DNA of 64,000 bases from Aquila chrysaetos chrysaetos (Eukaryota > Chordata > Aves > Accipitriformes > Accipitridae): NCBI RefSeq assembly GCF_900496995.4, contig NC_044004.1, positions 7,068,001 through 7,132,000 on the forward strand. Direction: 5' to 3'. This document shows, piece by piece, positions 26,901 through 37,700 of the stretch (within the stretch, counting starts at the first letter, position 1; every line of letters begins with the position of its first letter). The notes beneath the pieces were generated by a model. The model was not told where the DNA came from, did not search any database, and saw only the letters and a list, made by a program, of their open reading frames with translations. The translations under genes were made by a program, and so were the position numbers.

Positions 26901-29900
26901 AGGAAGAAGCATTTGTGTCAAAGAGTAGTTTTGTGCTTCTTCATCTGCCCTGCGGTCACTGACATTTGCCGAACTGTTTATACTGATAATCGTTCTTGCT
27001 CCATCCTTTTCCCACTCACCTTCATCTCAAAGACAGTGGAAGGAAGACTCAGATGGAGATTATAACCCTGAGTGTGAGCACCTACTCCCACTCTCTCATT
27101 CTGTGTGCCTCTGCCAGCTGTGATCTAGCCTTCCCCAGCTCCTTCAGACTCCCTCCCAGTAGCCCTGAAAGAGGGAGCATTGCTAACTGAAACTCACAGG
27201 AAGGAGATGAGTATGTCATTACACAGGGAAATGTTTCTCTTCCTTGCTTACCTCAGCCTCACTGTCAAACTATTTCTCCACCAAAATAGCCTCACCAGTG
27301 CTAGCCATAGCTGCACATAGGATGTTTAAGACAACCAGCCTCTTCTGACCCTGATCCAATGCAAGCAGATTTAAAATACTAATACATAGAATGGACAAAA
27401 CAACAACAAAAACACCCAAAACAGTGTGCCATTGAAATAGCAACCAACTAAATCTTCAGCTCTTTCTGTACTGTCACCTAAACGCCTTCCTTGGGTCAAG
27501 CAGCATCCTTGAGTACAACCACTGCTAAATGAATACCTCAACAGTAAAGAGGTTAGAAACTTACCATCAAAAAGTATCAAAACTCTGCACAGATTCTTTG
27601 GAGATCAGATTTCTATTTATGCAAAATTCTGTTAAGAGCTTTATTTTACTTTGTCTACAGTTTTCAGGTTTACCATCTGGAGTCAGTACAATTAATTAGA
27701 AGGGGGCATAAAATCAGGATTCCTCTATGGCCTGGCTTTGTAAGCAAAAGGACAGGACACTAGGACTTATTCCAAAATGCAGTCATGGAAAACAGTGGAG
27801 AATGTGACACAAGCACTTAAGTTTCCAAGCTGTTCTACCCATGAGAGCCATATCAGATGCTCTCCTCACACACAAAATGGCCAGCTGGCCAGCTATATGA
27901 GTTTGCCTCTGTCATTTCATACATTGGGCACCTACTGATGGGTTGATTCACCAGTATTGTCAAGTAGCTTTAAGTAATATACCTGGCTGTGTCCTTACAA
28001 ATGAATGAAACAGCCAACTATTTTATCAAATGTTTAGAAGTGGCTGAGAAATGAAATTTTCTTTCCAACCTACAGAGGAAGAGGCACAAATCCAGTATTT
28101 CTTCTCCACAGAATAATTAATTCTATTCCTCTTCCCATTGAGCTATCCCTATTTCGGAGTACTAGCCTTTAGTCTTGTTCTCCATTGCTCAAGCTTCTCA
28201 TTTAGTTTGTCAGCCCTAGTCTTCTTTTCCTCTAGGCTTATCATCTGAGTACCAGTCTCTCCCCACCTCTTCCACTTTGTCCTCCTACAGTGAAATGGTT
28301 TCTTCTCTCCCTGTCCTTTGACTCTCCGTTTAATCTCGGTCACCCCACAGCTAAAATCTGTCTTATTAAATAATAGTAACCATAATTAATAAAGTCCTCA
28401 CAGATTTTAAACTATTAAAAACTGGTATTTATAATGACAGAAATGAGGCAATCCTGATAAATTATTCTAAGTATTCCAATAAAAGTTGAATATATTTCCT
28501 AAAAATAAACCAAAGTAACAAGGCAAACATAAGCAACAAAAATAAGGAAATCACAATTAGAGTTACCTTTTGTCTGTGGTATGCTAATAAATGTTTACGA
28601 TGTTTTTCTTGAAATTCTGAAATCTAAAAATAAATACAGTTATATCAAGCTTCACCTTATTACATTTATGCAACCTTAGCAAAAAAGTCATGGAGAAGAA
28701 CTGCTTCACAGTATTCAAATTTTTCTATATTTTAATAAGTATTTAACATATCTTCTTTAAATCCTCCCCAACAAAACATTCTAAGTTATTATCACTATTA
28801 GAGAAAATCTTATAAAGTTTATTTAATCTAGTATGACCTACCCGAGAGTTGGTAGATTTGTTTCACTGAATTTATATTTTAACGCTATGTTCAATTACAA
28901 GGTAAAGACATTGGGAAGCCAGTTTAGCTGTGGTGTTTCTTACTCATTAGTGCTAAGCAAACACATAAAATTAATGGCAACATAAAAAGTAATGTGTCTT
29001 ACTGGTAATTATAACTTGCCTTGTAAAAATATCCTGTTAATTAAAAAATAATTGTTAGACACACTGTCTGGTGGTGTGTAAGCACTTCTTGTGTCCAAAT
29101 GAGGATCATAAACCATGACAGGTTAAAAGTAAAAACATACAAGGTAGGCAAGACAAGAGCTTGAGGAACAAATGTCAATAGGCAATAACTTACTAATAAA
29201 TCTTTCTTCTGATGTGTAAGAAAACTGCCAGAAAATGTGTAGGGAAAGAGACAATCAAAAAGAAACACTCTGAGAAGATAAACCCATAGTGGAGTATCTA
29301 TTTGAAATGGTTCCTTTTTATTCACTGTAGAAGAGCCTGGGAGGTTCCCACTGAATACTCATCAAAGGATCAGAAGTGTCTTCAGAAGAACTGATGGAAG
29401 AAACAGCCACTCAGAAAGTAATGGTTCTGAGCTACTTCCAACCACTCAGAAATGAGGTCTTGGGTCTATAAAGGAGAAATCTGTAAAAATGTCAATTCAG
29501 TGCTCAGCACCAGTCAAAAAAAGCAAATCAGGTCTTAGAAGTGGTTAAAGAGGAATAGAATAGGGAATATCATTATTCCACTTTAAAAAATATATGTTAC
29601 TAAATCCTGAGTCTGCTTAACATCTCAGAAAAGATAGAGTAGGTCTGGAGATAGTTCAGATTAATCAGAGGTATGTAAAAGCTTCAGTAAAAGAATGACC
29701 ACATACAATATGAGTCTTCATGGCTGAAAAAAAGACATTTGAAGAAGGGATATGTTAGCAGTCTACTGATGATTAGCACAGATGGAGTGCATGGCAATGG
29801 TTACTTTTTCCTCTAGAATGGGATTCAAGAGTATCAAACGAAACTAGCAGGTAGCAGGTTAAGACCTGAAAAAGGAAATCATCACACAGTTTACAATCTG

Positions 29901-32900
29901 TGGACTTCCCTTCCATAGTATGCGATAGATGCTAAATATTCAGAAAACAACTTGGCAATTACATGGGGAAAAATATCTACCAAAAGCTTTTGAATGCAGA
30001 GGCACCAACCCCACCTTGAGAAATCCCTGTGTCACAAACTGTTGAAAGCTAGGAGACTGTTCTGAAGACATATCACTATATGCCAGCCTTGCTCTCATAT
30101 GAGAGAGTGCCCCCTGTTGTGACAGGATATTAGATTAGATAAATCTTTTCCCTAATACAGCACAAGCTGCTCTTATGTCTTCTGATGCTGGTAGAAGTTC
30201 TGAACATACCTTAATGCCTTAATTATACTCCAATATGTTTTCCATCGCTTATCTCAGGCTACAGAAAACCCACCTTAGTCTTTTGAGATTGTGTCCTCTT
30301 TTTACTTTCTTTGACATGTTACAGAATTTTGTATTCACATGTGATTGGTCGTATAGTTGTCTGGATTTGTTCAGTTTACAGAATAACTGCTGATCATTGT
30401 ACATGCTGTTAAAAGTGGAAGGCTTCTTGTTTACCTTGTGTCACCTATGCATCTTAGGAGAAGGAGTGCTGAGAATAGCGACCGTGCTCAGCTTTGGAGA
30501 AGTTTGTGAAGCACAGAGTAGAGCAAATGTGAATCCATAATAACCACTGAAGAAAACAGGTGATCTTCCCTGCGTTACTTTCCTGCTAGATCAGGAAGCT
30601 CACCACAAGATCAAACAAGTACTAGCCCAAAGGAAATGAGAATACACAATGAAGGTTACAGGTGGGTTCAGGGAGAATGTACTACTACAGTTCAACCTAG
30701 AGTGGTTGAAACTGCCACTGAAATGCTCAGTAAGAGGGACAAGGACAAGGACAAGTCCCAAAGCCAAGCTGAAGAGATGCAGAAAATGAGGAGGGAATAG
30801 CAGTTTATATGTATTAGTTTAACCCAGACAGCTACTAAAGTTCTGGACTGGAAACCAAGCCTGAAGGAAAGGATCCTGCCTGGAGTTTACAGAAGGCAGG
30901 GAGGAAATTTACCTTGGAATCATTTATTGCATCCGTCTTAAAAAAAGCAGACCTGTTTTGATTTAAAACAAGAAAAAAAACAAGAAAAAAAATGAGAGTG
31001 CATGCATTCAGCTCAGGTCTTTAGCCCGCTCAGGTTTTCACTGTGTAACTTTTTATTGCTATAATTAGGGCACACTATCTGGGCATGTTTAAGGTTCTGG
31101 CACATCTAATTTTTCACTGCATGACATTGAAAGTGATTTTACACCATTAAAATAACCAGACTAGTGGCCCTCAGAGAGAGTTTGAAAACATAAGCAGTGA
31201 CCGTGTTGAGTAATTTATGCTTTCTTAAGAACTTTGAAACTGTGGAATTAAGGAAGAAAAGATGGTAATAAGCATGCATTCATTTTCAAGCATTCACTCA
31301 TATATTTTTCCAATTTATATAAAAATCAGTAGAAGTTGCTGATTATTTTATAGAGTTCAAAAGTTTTAAGGCAGATTCACCTGTGATATTTCTTTTGAAT
31401 ATTTCTTGCATAACGTATCTATTCCCATGAACAGTGATTGAATATCAGGATTTGTCTACCAAGAAAAGAAAGTGTACCAAGGTTAGCATTTTTATTTGCA
31501 AGTTATATTAAATAAAACATTTTGTGAAGTGTTCCTTAAACTGATTGATGTATATAAATAAAAAATAGACAGCTCAAAAGTGGGATGATACAGAAATTGA
31601 AAACAAACACAGTTTTATTTAATGAGCTTACTAACCATCTGAAAGGCTTTGTGCTTTTGTTTAAATATATTACACACATATATACTTATTGTAACTAAGA
31701 CAATAACCATTTCCAGAGGACATTCAAGGAAGATGTTTTGGTCCCCTGGAAAAGGCATTGCTTTCAGACCAACAGCCAGGTTTCTGGCAGTCCCTTTCCA
31801 GGCTTTTTGGTTCTCACCGTCCCCAGCCGCATGGATGCATCTTCTACTCAGTTTTGTTTCAAAGTCCTTTTCAGAATAGCTCAAATGCTGACTGGGATCC
31901 CTTTATCACTCCTGCCTGTTGAGCAGCAGAATGCTATCCTAGCATAAGAAAAAAGCCCTAAAATGATAGTTGAATTTTTCAAGTATTCTATGACTGAGAC
32001 TTTTAATCAGAGATCATGATATGGCCTCAGAAGTGGCCATCTGTGTTTTTAGAAAATGCTGAGTAAGTGCTCTGTACCTAAGCTATCATTGTAATAAAGA
32101 TATATTTATTATTTATGGTGAGAAAGAAATGCTACAAAATATAAAGCACATCTCAGAATGATACTGACATTTGGACATCTATCCAAATCTACAAAGCAAT
32201 GTAGATAACTTAGTTAAGTGTTACTTTTATCCAGAATACATGTATTCCTAATTTATTCATAAGAAAAACAAACAAAATACAACCCCAAAATAGTTATACT
32301 AGTTATAGTACTAAGTTAAAATAGTTATATTACTAAGAACTAACAGTGATCATATTTCAATTATCTTCTACTGTAACAGTAAACAGCCTTTAAAAATGAG
32401 GAATTTAGCAAAAAAAAAAAAAATCTACCTGTAAACTGCAAACTGGAAGGTTCTCTGAAGTATTGTGATTGTAAAATAGAAGATAGGCTTACAACTAGCC
32501 AAAAGTTCAATAAAAAAGCAAAAACAATCCCAACGTACTTAGATGATAAAAGAAGATTGTCCCAGATAAAAGGCATCCTTCATGTAAGGAGCCACCTTTC
32601 AAAATCCAGTCAAAAAGAACTGGAACTCTTGTAGGCAAAATATAAATTAATCCCAGAAGTACTAAAGAATCTCAAAAAGTTTAAAAAATTGAAAAATTAA
32701 AGACAGGTGAATTATTGAAAGAAATAGGATGTAGGCCAGCTGTAAATGAAGCAACAGTTTTCTAAGCTACTAAGAAAATAGAAATATAAGTGCTATCACT
32801 TAAACTAAAAATATTGTTTTGAAATAACAAAGAATTAGGCTTTGTTTCATTTAGAAATGTACATATAAAGAGACAATATTTTTACCTACTCCAGAAATAG

Positions 32901-35900
32901 TATAACACTAGTATAAAGTCAAATATCCAAGACTAAATAACAGCTGTATTTGCCAAACTTATTTTCAACATGTGTTTATATTATATAATTTTAATAATAA
33001 GAGGGAATTAAGTCTTATATGTATGAAAAATAATTACATGAGGAGCTAAATTAATAACCTGGATTTGCAACAGATTTCTATCTTTCGTTCCCCATATTCT
33101 GACATCAGCTACTTCGATGTCCTGTATAGCAATTCATCTGAGTAAAGATGGCATGCACTGTTTGGTTACTGCAGAACTGTGCATGTGGCTGCCAAATGCA
33201 CTTCTGATTATTGATGAGCTGTACTCACATTTCTCTCACCAGTAGAACTAAACTGCTTTTCCTTGCTTTCCCCAGCTACTAATTTTTATAGAACTCACAG
33301 GAGGAAATTAATTGTATTTGAGACTTCCTCTGCTTTTTTGAATTTGGTTGACATTAGCCAAAGCGTTCAAAAATTTCCACAGGGTAAATTGACAGACTGA
33401 GAAAGAGAAAAGCAGATAGACAGATAGCAACAACAGTCTAACCTATCTATGGTATTTAAGTAAAGAAAATACAAACAGGACAATAAAATTTCATCTAGAA
33501 AAATTACTGTATTCATAAAAATACATTTGTCATCTTTAAAATATATTCATAGGAGGCAAGCTCTAGAAACCTATTTAGGGTCCTAAAAAAGCAATGACCT
33601 TGGTTTAAGTACCTATCAGATCTGAAAAAAATAAGAAACAACCAGCTTCATTGCTGATGTAAGACTCTTTAAAATAAAGGTTTGTATAACACTGTTAATA
33701 TTTTATCTGTTGCACGGAGGAGTAGCAGATGTTAATATGATATTCTGAAATAATGAACAGTGAGATTCTGATTTATCATAACACTTCACCATCCTCTGGG
33801 AAAAAGCAAGTGGGGATCATGAGACATAGAAGGAAGATATAAAGGTGACAAGCATCCATTACTGTAAAGATGAGAATATTTAATGTGTAGATGTTGATTG
33901 CCCCAATATGCAATTTAATGAGGAGTTTTAACACATTTATAGGACCTCCTACTCATTGGGAATTCTTCCATAGCATCAAGCTCATAAAGGTTACCAGGTA
34001 TATTTCCACTCGGGTGCCTGAATTATAGAGTCATGACTTTTTTATATGCATCTTTAATTATCATTCCAATCATTTTATCTGTTCTTAATCAAGGCTAAGC
34101 AATCATCATGAATGTCTTTTTTAAAGAATATGGTAATTTGCTTCCTTCCAGTCCTCCAGAGCAGTGGCAGGTTCTAATGAAACATATAATATTTTTGTTA
34201 GTATCCCAGTCATTGCATGTTTAAATTCCTTCAGTATTTTTGAAGTAAATTATCAAGTTCTGTTGAAATGCTGCAATTTAAGACTGATCTAACTTCAAAA
34301 TTAGCTTTGTTTTGAGCAAGGTGTTGGACAAGATCACCTCCAAAGGTCCCTGACAACCTAAATTATTCTGTGACTGAAATTAATAACCAAACTTGCAGCC
34401 AGGATAGGCTGATATTGAAAGCTTATTAAAATACCTGCTTTAGAAGTTTTATGAGAGGCTTTTGGGGTTTTTTTATTTGATTACTGTGTGCGTTGTTCCT
34501 TTGTATTATGTTTGCATTCTGTTGGTTTGCTGTAATTTTTTACTTTTGGTAGCATTGTCTTCTTCACCCTGTTTCAGTTTTGCAAGGTTCTGTGTTTACA
34601 AATATGAAATATAGTGTAACATTTTTTTACTTTTTTATATACAGTATATAGAGGTAGAGATTTCTGTATTTAGATATCATCAGCTCAGTTTTAAACATAT
34701 CTAGAGAAATCATGACCTCCTTCAAGGTCACCTCTTCAGGATTAGTCCCAAATTGTCCTCTATTTCACATACATGATTGCCTTACAGCCTTGTAGGACTT
34801 TATGTGTCAGCTGTATTGAATACTCTTAGTGTTTCTCTTCTACCATTGTAAGGCTGGCTTATCTCTTAGGTAGGCATCAGTCTAGGAAAATATAAATGTT
34901 TTCACAACCCATTTATGAAATTAGCTAAGAAGAAGATGGTTCCTGGGAGAAATGGGAAAATTATATCTTTCTAATGATTTATCAAGAAAGGGAATTAAAG
35001 GCTATTAATTCTCTAATGCATAACAAGAATTCCCGATAATTTTCCAGATCCTCTCTTAATCACATGGCCATGAGGAAAATAGTTAAGCTTAAGAGAAAAC
35101 AGGGAAAAAAAACCCAATAGACTTGAAAATATTGATGCACCACCATGCAGATTTTTGATTCTACTCATTATATGAATAATTCATTAGAGTCCACTTTCTC
35201 TAATGTACAAATGGCAAAGTCAATAAACATTTTTCCACATTTTGAAAGTTTGAAAGTTACACAGTAGCCAGTCACGTTTCTTGAAAAGGTTGGAGTGATT
35301 TACAGTCCAGCAGAATCTGAAAATGTAAAAACTCTCTGTAGGCTTTTATTTGAAGAAATCCATAAAACTAAAAGCTGTTTAGTGCATAAATATCTAAGTC
35401 TACCAACCTATCATCAGTAAATATTCATGTCACAGTTGGCAAACAAAAGGGAAGTATTTTGTAATGCAAATAATTTAGCTGTTAAGCAAACTACAGATTA
35501 GTGTAATACAGCAATAGTAAAGCTTCATTTACCTGTTTTGAAAGGACTAATGTATGACAAGGAATTCTACAGATCAAACATTCATCGTTTTTGCCTGTAA
35601 GGTAAAGACACATTTAAAATATACATCAAACTGAATAGATATTGAATACCTATTTAATAGAATTCGATGTTTAAACCTTTTTTTGGAGTTTGTGGAAGGA
35701 ATCTGAAAGTTATACAAGAAATGCAAATAAGCATGAATAAAGAATTTGATTCTATAACCATTACACACAGTTGCACAGGGAAAAATGTGTGTGAATGTCA
35801 TCAGGTGTTACTCCTGCAAATAAGCATTCATGTAAATGATTTTATGAATATCATTTGTGTCACTGAATGCAGGTGACTTTTAGTTCTGTTGATTTAAATA

Positions 35901-37321
35901 GGACTACTTGCCTGGTTTAATTAAATGTATGCTTAAGTGCACTAATGAGTTAGAGTCAAACAGATATATGACTTTTTAGATTGGGGCCCAGTCTGGCTTG
36001 ATAAAATACATGAAATCTTGACTTCAAAGAATTAATAATTTTACCTTGTGAATTTTTCCAGTGAAAAATTAATCAAATCACTTTTTAAAACTTCACCATT
36101 TTTTAAAATGTTTATTTGATTATTTGCAAACATATTAGCAAATATTTCTAGTAAATGCATATTACTACAATATTTATAATTCATAATTTTACTAGCTGCT
36201 TCTTTTGTAAGGATTCTAAGGATTAATGTTTATAAACATCTTTAAAGAGTTAAATTTAAATCTGATATTATCATTATTATTGAATCCACAGCAAAAAAAA
36301 TACATAATGTCTCAGGGTTTTTTCTGCCAAACAGTATTAAAAGCAGAAAGGAAAGCTGTTGTTCAGGTTCTAGGAGCCTGCAAGTTGTATTTAGAGGCTG
36401 CATTTTATGACCGTCTCTCCTCAAGAGCAACCCTGTGAAAACTTTTAGTCAAAAGTTTTTAATTCTGAAATACAGGTTGATCATTTATTCTGTGTGCCCT
36501 TACAAAAACCAGGGCATTTAGCTTGACCTCAAAGGCAAAAATATTGATATTTGTCTGTTATTTTTTCCTTTTGCAAAGCAACTTCCTTATTCCGCTATCT
36601 TTTCCAAAGATCTTCAACTAAGCACATCACAGGAGCCCCAGAATATGACTCAGGAATTGCATATGACACAGAAGAGCTTCAAAACATCACCTCCAATCCT
36701 CCTAATGCTGCTGAAAATTTTCTAGTGTTTCAGGGACAATACTGAGATTTAAAATGTCTTAAGACTATTAGCAAAACCTGCACTAAACAAATCCTATGCT
36801 TTGCAAATTGCTCTTTCACTAATGAAAAAGCATGCCCTTTCCAAAATTAGACAGAACAGAATGCCATCTTATGTTTTTTACAATGCAATCATGGATCATA
36901 AGTATCCAGACTCAAATTTTATTAAAGCCTCCAGTTTTCTGTATCTAAGGCTTGCTCTCAAAGCCACATTGCTCCAGCCAGATTCATCTGGAGGCAGACA
37001 CAAGTGGGTTTTACTGTTTAAAGCAAATCAATACCAAGAATTGAAAAGGTTTATCAATAACATTAGATTGAGAAGAAGAAATGCTCAGGCCTTTCTTTTT
37101 TCCACAGTGAGTCAGAAATGCTAATGGTTAAGGTAGATGTGTACACACCAGCACTGCCTGACCCGCTGAAGCAGAGGGCCAAGCCGCCCGTGCCTGCAGC
37201 AGCCATTACCTTTCTGGAGGCAGATCTCACAGATAACATGGCCGCAGCTTGTGAGGCTGAACCGTGGGGTGGGCTTGCGGGGCTCACAGAAGCAGACGTT
37301 GCAAAAGACCGGGACGGCCAT
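14881..37321 (-). CDS. RNF212: RNF212, meiotic RING-finger SUMO ligase factor (12 coding exons)
   Basis: RNF212 belongs to the Zip3/RNF212 family. In meiotic prophase its protein sits at synaptonemal complexes, is thought to promote SUMO conjugation, and stabilises recombination intermediates that become crossovers. I joined the exons at 37321-37210, 35594-35533, 31455-31381, 28623-28567, 24920-24862, 22718-22654, 22564-22495, 21685-21640, 20289-20226, 18391-18319, 17485-17352 and 14918-14881. They total 855 nt and encode 284 aa in one unbroken frame (human form from memory: 297 aa). The RING is C7xxC10, C26xH28xxC31xxC34, C43xxC46. A helical, coiled-coil-like stretch runs about 84-121. Residues 168-182 carry the conserved MESMEID and PSPMRK motifs, and a Ser/Thr-rich tail ends GGHSTER. 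The start Met aligns with the human MANWVFC start; an upstream in-frame ATG at 37564 lies in GC-rich leader without family similarity. Intron 11 is GC-AG. Confidence 0.95.
15640..15772 (+). mobile_element. CR1 LINE 3' end fragment
   Basis: The sequence has the typical avian CR1 tail. It contains a conserved block around GGTTGAACCAGATGAT, then TGCCTTCAAACCTGGGCTG, then the octamer-like run TTCTATGACTCTATGATTCT that ends CR1 elements. It is 5'-truncated and lies in RNF212 intron 11, antisense to the gene. CR1 is the dominant LINE family of birds and other reptiles, so this supports the host assignment. Confidence 0.88.
16250..16860 (+). repeat. Long pyrimidine-rich tract in RNF212 intron 11
   Basis: About 600 nt of strongly C/T-biased sequence on the plus strand, with many CTTCC, TCTTTT and CCTTTT runs and no exact repeat unit. 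On the RNF212 sense strand it is purine-rich. I see no exon in it. It is probably a decayed low-complexity region. Confidence 0.45.
17352..17485 (-). CDS. RNF212: RNF212 exon 11 (Ser/Pro/Gln-rich tail; GC donor)
   Basis: The exon encodes a tail containing SRRGSWAASDFRTPQLYPF, SPSPQSS and TISGLLQRQHL. Its 5' end is uncertain. The AAG/CAG tandem acceptor starts the exon at 17485 or 17482, and a better pyrimidine-supported acceptor would start it at 17449. All three keep the frame. I chose 17485 as the longest product; the motif FRTP, also found in human RNF212, supports including the upstream part. The donor reads TTTAG|GCAAGT, a classic GC-type donor. Reading through it would add only a few residues before an in-frame TAA. 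Confidence 0.82.
18319..18391 (-). CDS. RNF212: RNF212 exon 10
   Basis: Acceptor CGATTCTTACAG and donor AAG|GTAATT. It encodes a Ser-rich segment beginning SVSYRGTQSSG, in phase with exons 9 and 11. Confidence 0.88.
20226..20289 (-). CDS. RNF212: RNF212 exon 9 (PPQDGRMG motif)
   Basis: Acceptor CATTCATTTAG and donor TGG|GTGAGT. It encodes PETPTGPTRLSLITPPQDGRM. The block ITPPQDGRMG matches human ISPPQDGRMG closely, which makes this one of the most secure exons of the variable tail. Confidence 0.93.
21107..21129. repeat. Perfect 10-bp inverted repeat (hairpin)
   Basis: ATCCATAGGT, a TAT spacer, then the exact complement ACCTATGGAT. It lies in RNF212 intron 8, and similar CTATGGATA words follow directly. 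No function is evident. Confidence 0.7.
21591..21629. repeat. TA/CATA-rich simple repeat
   Basis: Degenerate (TATG/TACA)n and (TA)n sequence just downstream of RNF212 exon 8 in intron 8. Confidence 0.7.
21640..21685 (-). CDS. RNF212: RNF212 exon 8 (MESMEIDPVPSPMRK)
   Basis: Acceptor ACTTTGTTGTAAG and donor AAA|GTAAGT. It encodes the most conserved part of the tail; human has LESMEVDLSPSPIRK at the same place. The Ser-Pro site in PSPMRK is a candidate phosphorylation site (inference). Confidence 0.94.
22495..22564 (-). CDS. RNF212: RNF212 exon 7 (variable linker)
   Basis: Acceptor TGATGACTTTAG, donor AAT|GTAGGT. It encodes a variable linker (QDGYSS, LHPSHPSSSE) that aligns loosely with human PHGCLLPPHSSAPD. 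The phase links exons 6 and 8 exactly. A second possible donor, TAG|GTACAA, lies 4 nt further on and would bring in an in-frame TAG. Confidence 0.85.
22654..22718 (-). CDS. RNF212: RNF212 exon 6
   Basis: Acceptor CCCCTTTAG, donor CCA|GTAAGA. It encodes MKLPEQTTQRPFSSASRNP, which corresponds to human MRSSQQTAFSTIKSSVST. The following intron is only 89 nt long, the shortest in the gene. Confidence 0.9.
24862..24920 (-). CDS. RNF212: RNF212 exon 5 (coiled-coil part)
   Basis: Acceptor TATCTCACAG and donor ATG|GTAAGA. It encodes TVKLEESLKKVTQQMHQIQ, matching human ISRLEESLRKSVLQIEQLQ. A second AG four bases further in would give an immediate stop, so the first one is chosen. Confidence 0.92.
25784..25788 (+). 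repeat. Target-site duplication, left copy
   Basis: GAGAT directly before the LTR; the same five bases recur directly after it. Confidence 0.9.
25789..26366 (+). mobile_element. Solo LTR of an avian endogenous retrovirus
   Basis: A 578-bp element beginning TGTCCTAGTTTCAGC and ending GGTTAAACCACGACA. It has imperfect terminal inverted repeats (TGTCCTAGTTT against TGTCGTGGTTT) and is flanked by the 5-bp duplication GAGAT. The text matches, from memory, an abundant LTR family of neoavian birds, including the CTCGGGGACTAGCTGGG block and the AGCGGCTGCGTGGTGCTTAGTTG block near the 3' end. No internal retroviral coding region is present, so it is a solo LTR left by recombination. It sits in RNF212 intron 4, antisense to the gene. 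Confidence 0.93.
26367..26371 (+). repeat. Target-site duplication, right copy
   Basis: GAGAT directly after the LTR end ACGACA, identical to the left copy. Confidence 0.9.
28567..28623 (-). CDS. RNF212: RNF212 exon 4 (coiled-coil part)
   Basis: Acceptor TATTTATTTTTAG and donor AAAAG|GTAACT. It encodes ISEFQEKHRKHLLAYHRQK, near-identical in pattern to human ILEFQEKHRKRLLAFYREK. Confidence 0.96.
31381..31455 (-). CDS. RNF212: RNF212 exon 3
   Basis: Acceptor TTTCTTTTCTTGGTAG and donor CACAG|GTGAAT. It encodes TNPDIQSLFMGIDTLCKKY and then SKEISQ; human has TDADIQAFFMSIDSLCKKY and then SRETSQ. It is 25 codons, phase 0 at both ends. Confidence 0.96.
34312..34377 (+). mobile_element. CR1 LINE 3' end remnant
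   Basis: A short 5'-truncated CR1 tail: GTTGGACAAGATCACCTCCA, then AAAGGTCCCTGACAACCTAA, then ATTATTCTGTGACTG. It lies in RNF212 intron 2, antisense to the gene. Confidence 0.82.
35533..35594 (-). CDS. RNF212: RNF212 exon 2 (second half of RING)
   Basis: Acceptor TCTTTACCTTACAG and donor AACAG|GTAAAT. It encodes KNDECLICRIPCHTLVLSKQ, supplying the last RING cysteine pair (C43, C46). Human has KNECLICKAPCRTVLLSKH. Confidence 0.97.
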
Positions 37322-37700
37322 GGGGTGGAGGGGCAGGAGGGCCCGGCAGGGAGCAGGCGGCTGAGGCAGATGCCGACCCTCCTTGCCGCCCCCGGGGTGA
37401 GGCCTACAGGCCTCCCTCCGCCATGTTCCTCCGGTCTGAGGCACTGTGAGGGCGGGTGGTGCCCCTCCCGTGGGGGGGCCTGAGGGCAGCAGACTTTGAC
37501 CCTCACACCCCAAAACAAGGGGTTTTTCTGGCCTCTCACTACCAAACTGGAGAGGTGCCCACACAGGGGATCCTCTCTGAGAGATTTCTCCCTCCCTTCC
37601 CCAAAGGTGGGTGACAGAACTGGGCCAGCCACCGGGGCTCTGGGTAGGTGCTTTGCCATGAGACCTGTCCTCCTGACAGAGGTGGCCATGCAGCAGGGGC
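37150..37700. promoter_or_regulatory. GC-rich island over RNF212 exon 1 and promoter
   Basis: This block is distinctly richer in G+C than the AT-rich DNA on both sides and covers RNF212 exon 1 and the sequence 5' of it. CpGs are clearest around 37170-37420. It is the natural promoter region for RNF212; I see no convincing TATA box. The long overlapping open frames on both strands here result from GC-rich composition. The exact transcription start cannot be read from the sequence. Confidence 0.6.
37210..37321 (-). CDS. RNF212: RNF212 exon 1 (start codon, first half of RING)
   Basis: ATG at 37321-37319, then MAVPVFCNVCFCEP and SLTSCGHVICEICLQK, which align with human MANWVFCNRCFQPP and SLTNCGHVYCDACLGK. 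The donor is AAAG|GTAATG, phase 1. The ATG context has G at +4. Confidence 0.96.

Noticed and set aside
36801-37124. 107-codon plus-strand frame in RNF212 intron 1
   Set aside because: No recognisable domain and no promoter or splice context; within chance expectation for this much DNA.
37118-37483. 121-codon plus-strand frame opposite RNF212 exon 1
   Set aside because: It is the antisense shadow of the RING exon and GC island, with no domain and no splice partners.
37322-37564. N-terminal extension of RNF212 from the in-frame ATG at 37564
   Set aside because: The added residues are Gly/Pro/Arg-rich leader with no similarity to RNF212, whereas MAVPVFC aligns with the known family start.
37063-37689. 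208-codon minus-strand open frame over the GC island
   Set aside because: It overlaps RNF212 exon 1 in another frame, has no family motif, and its length is explained by GC-rich, stop-poor composition. The neighbouring frame holds the RING.
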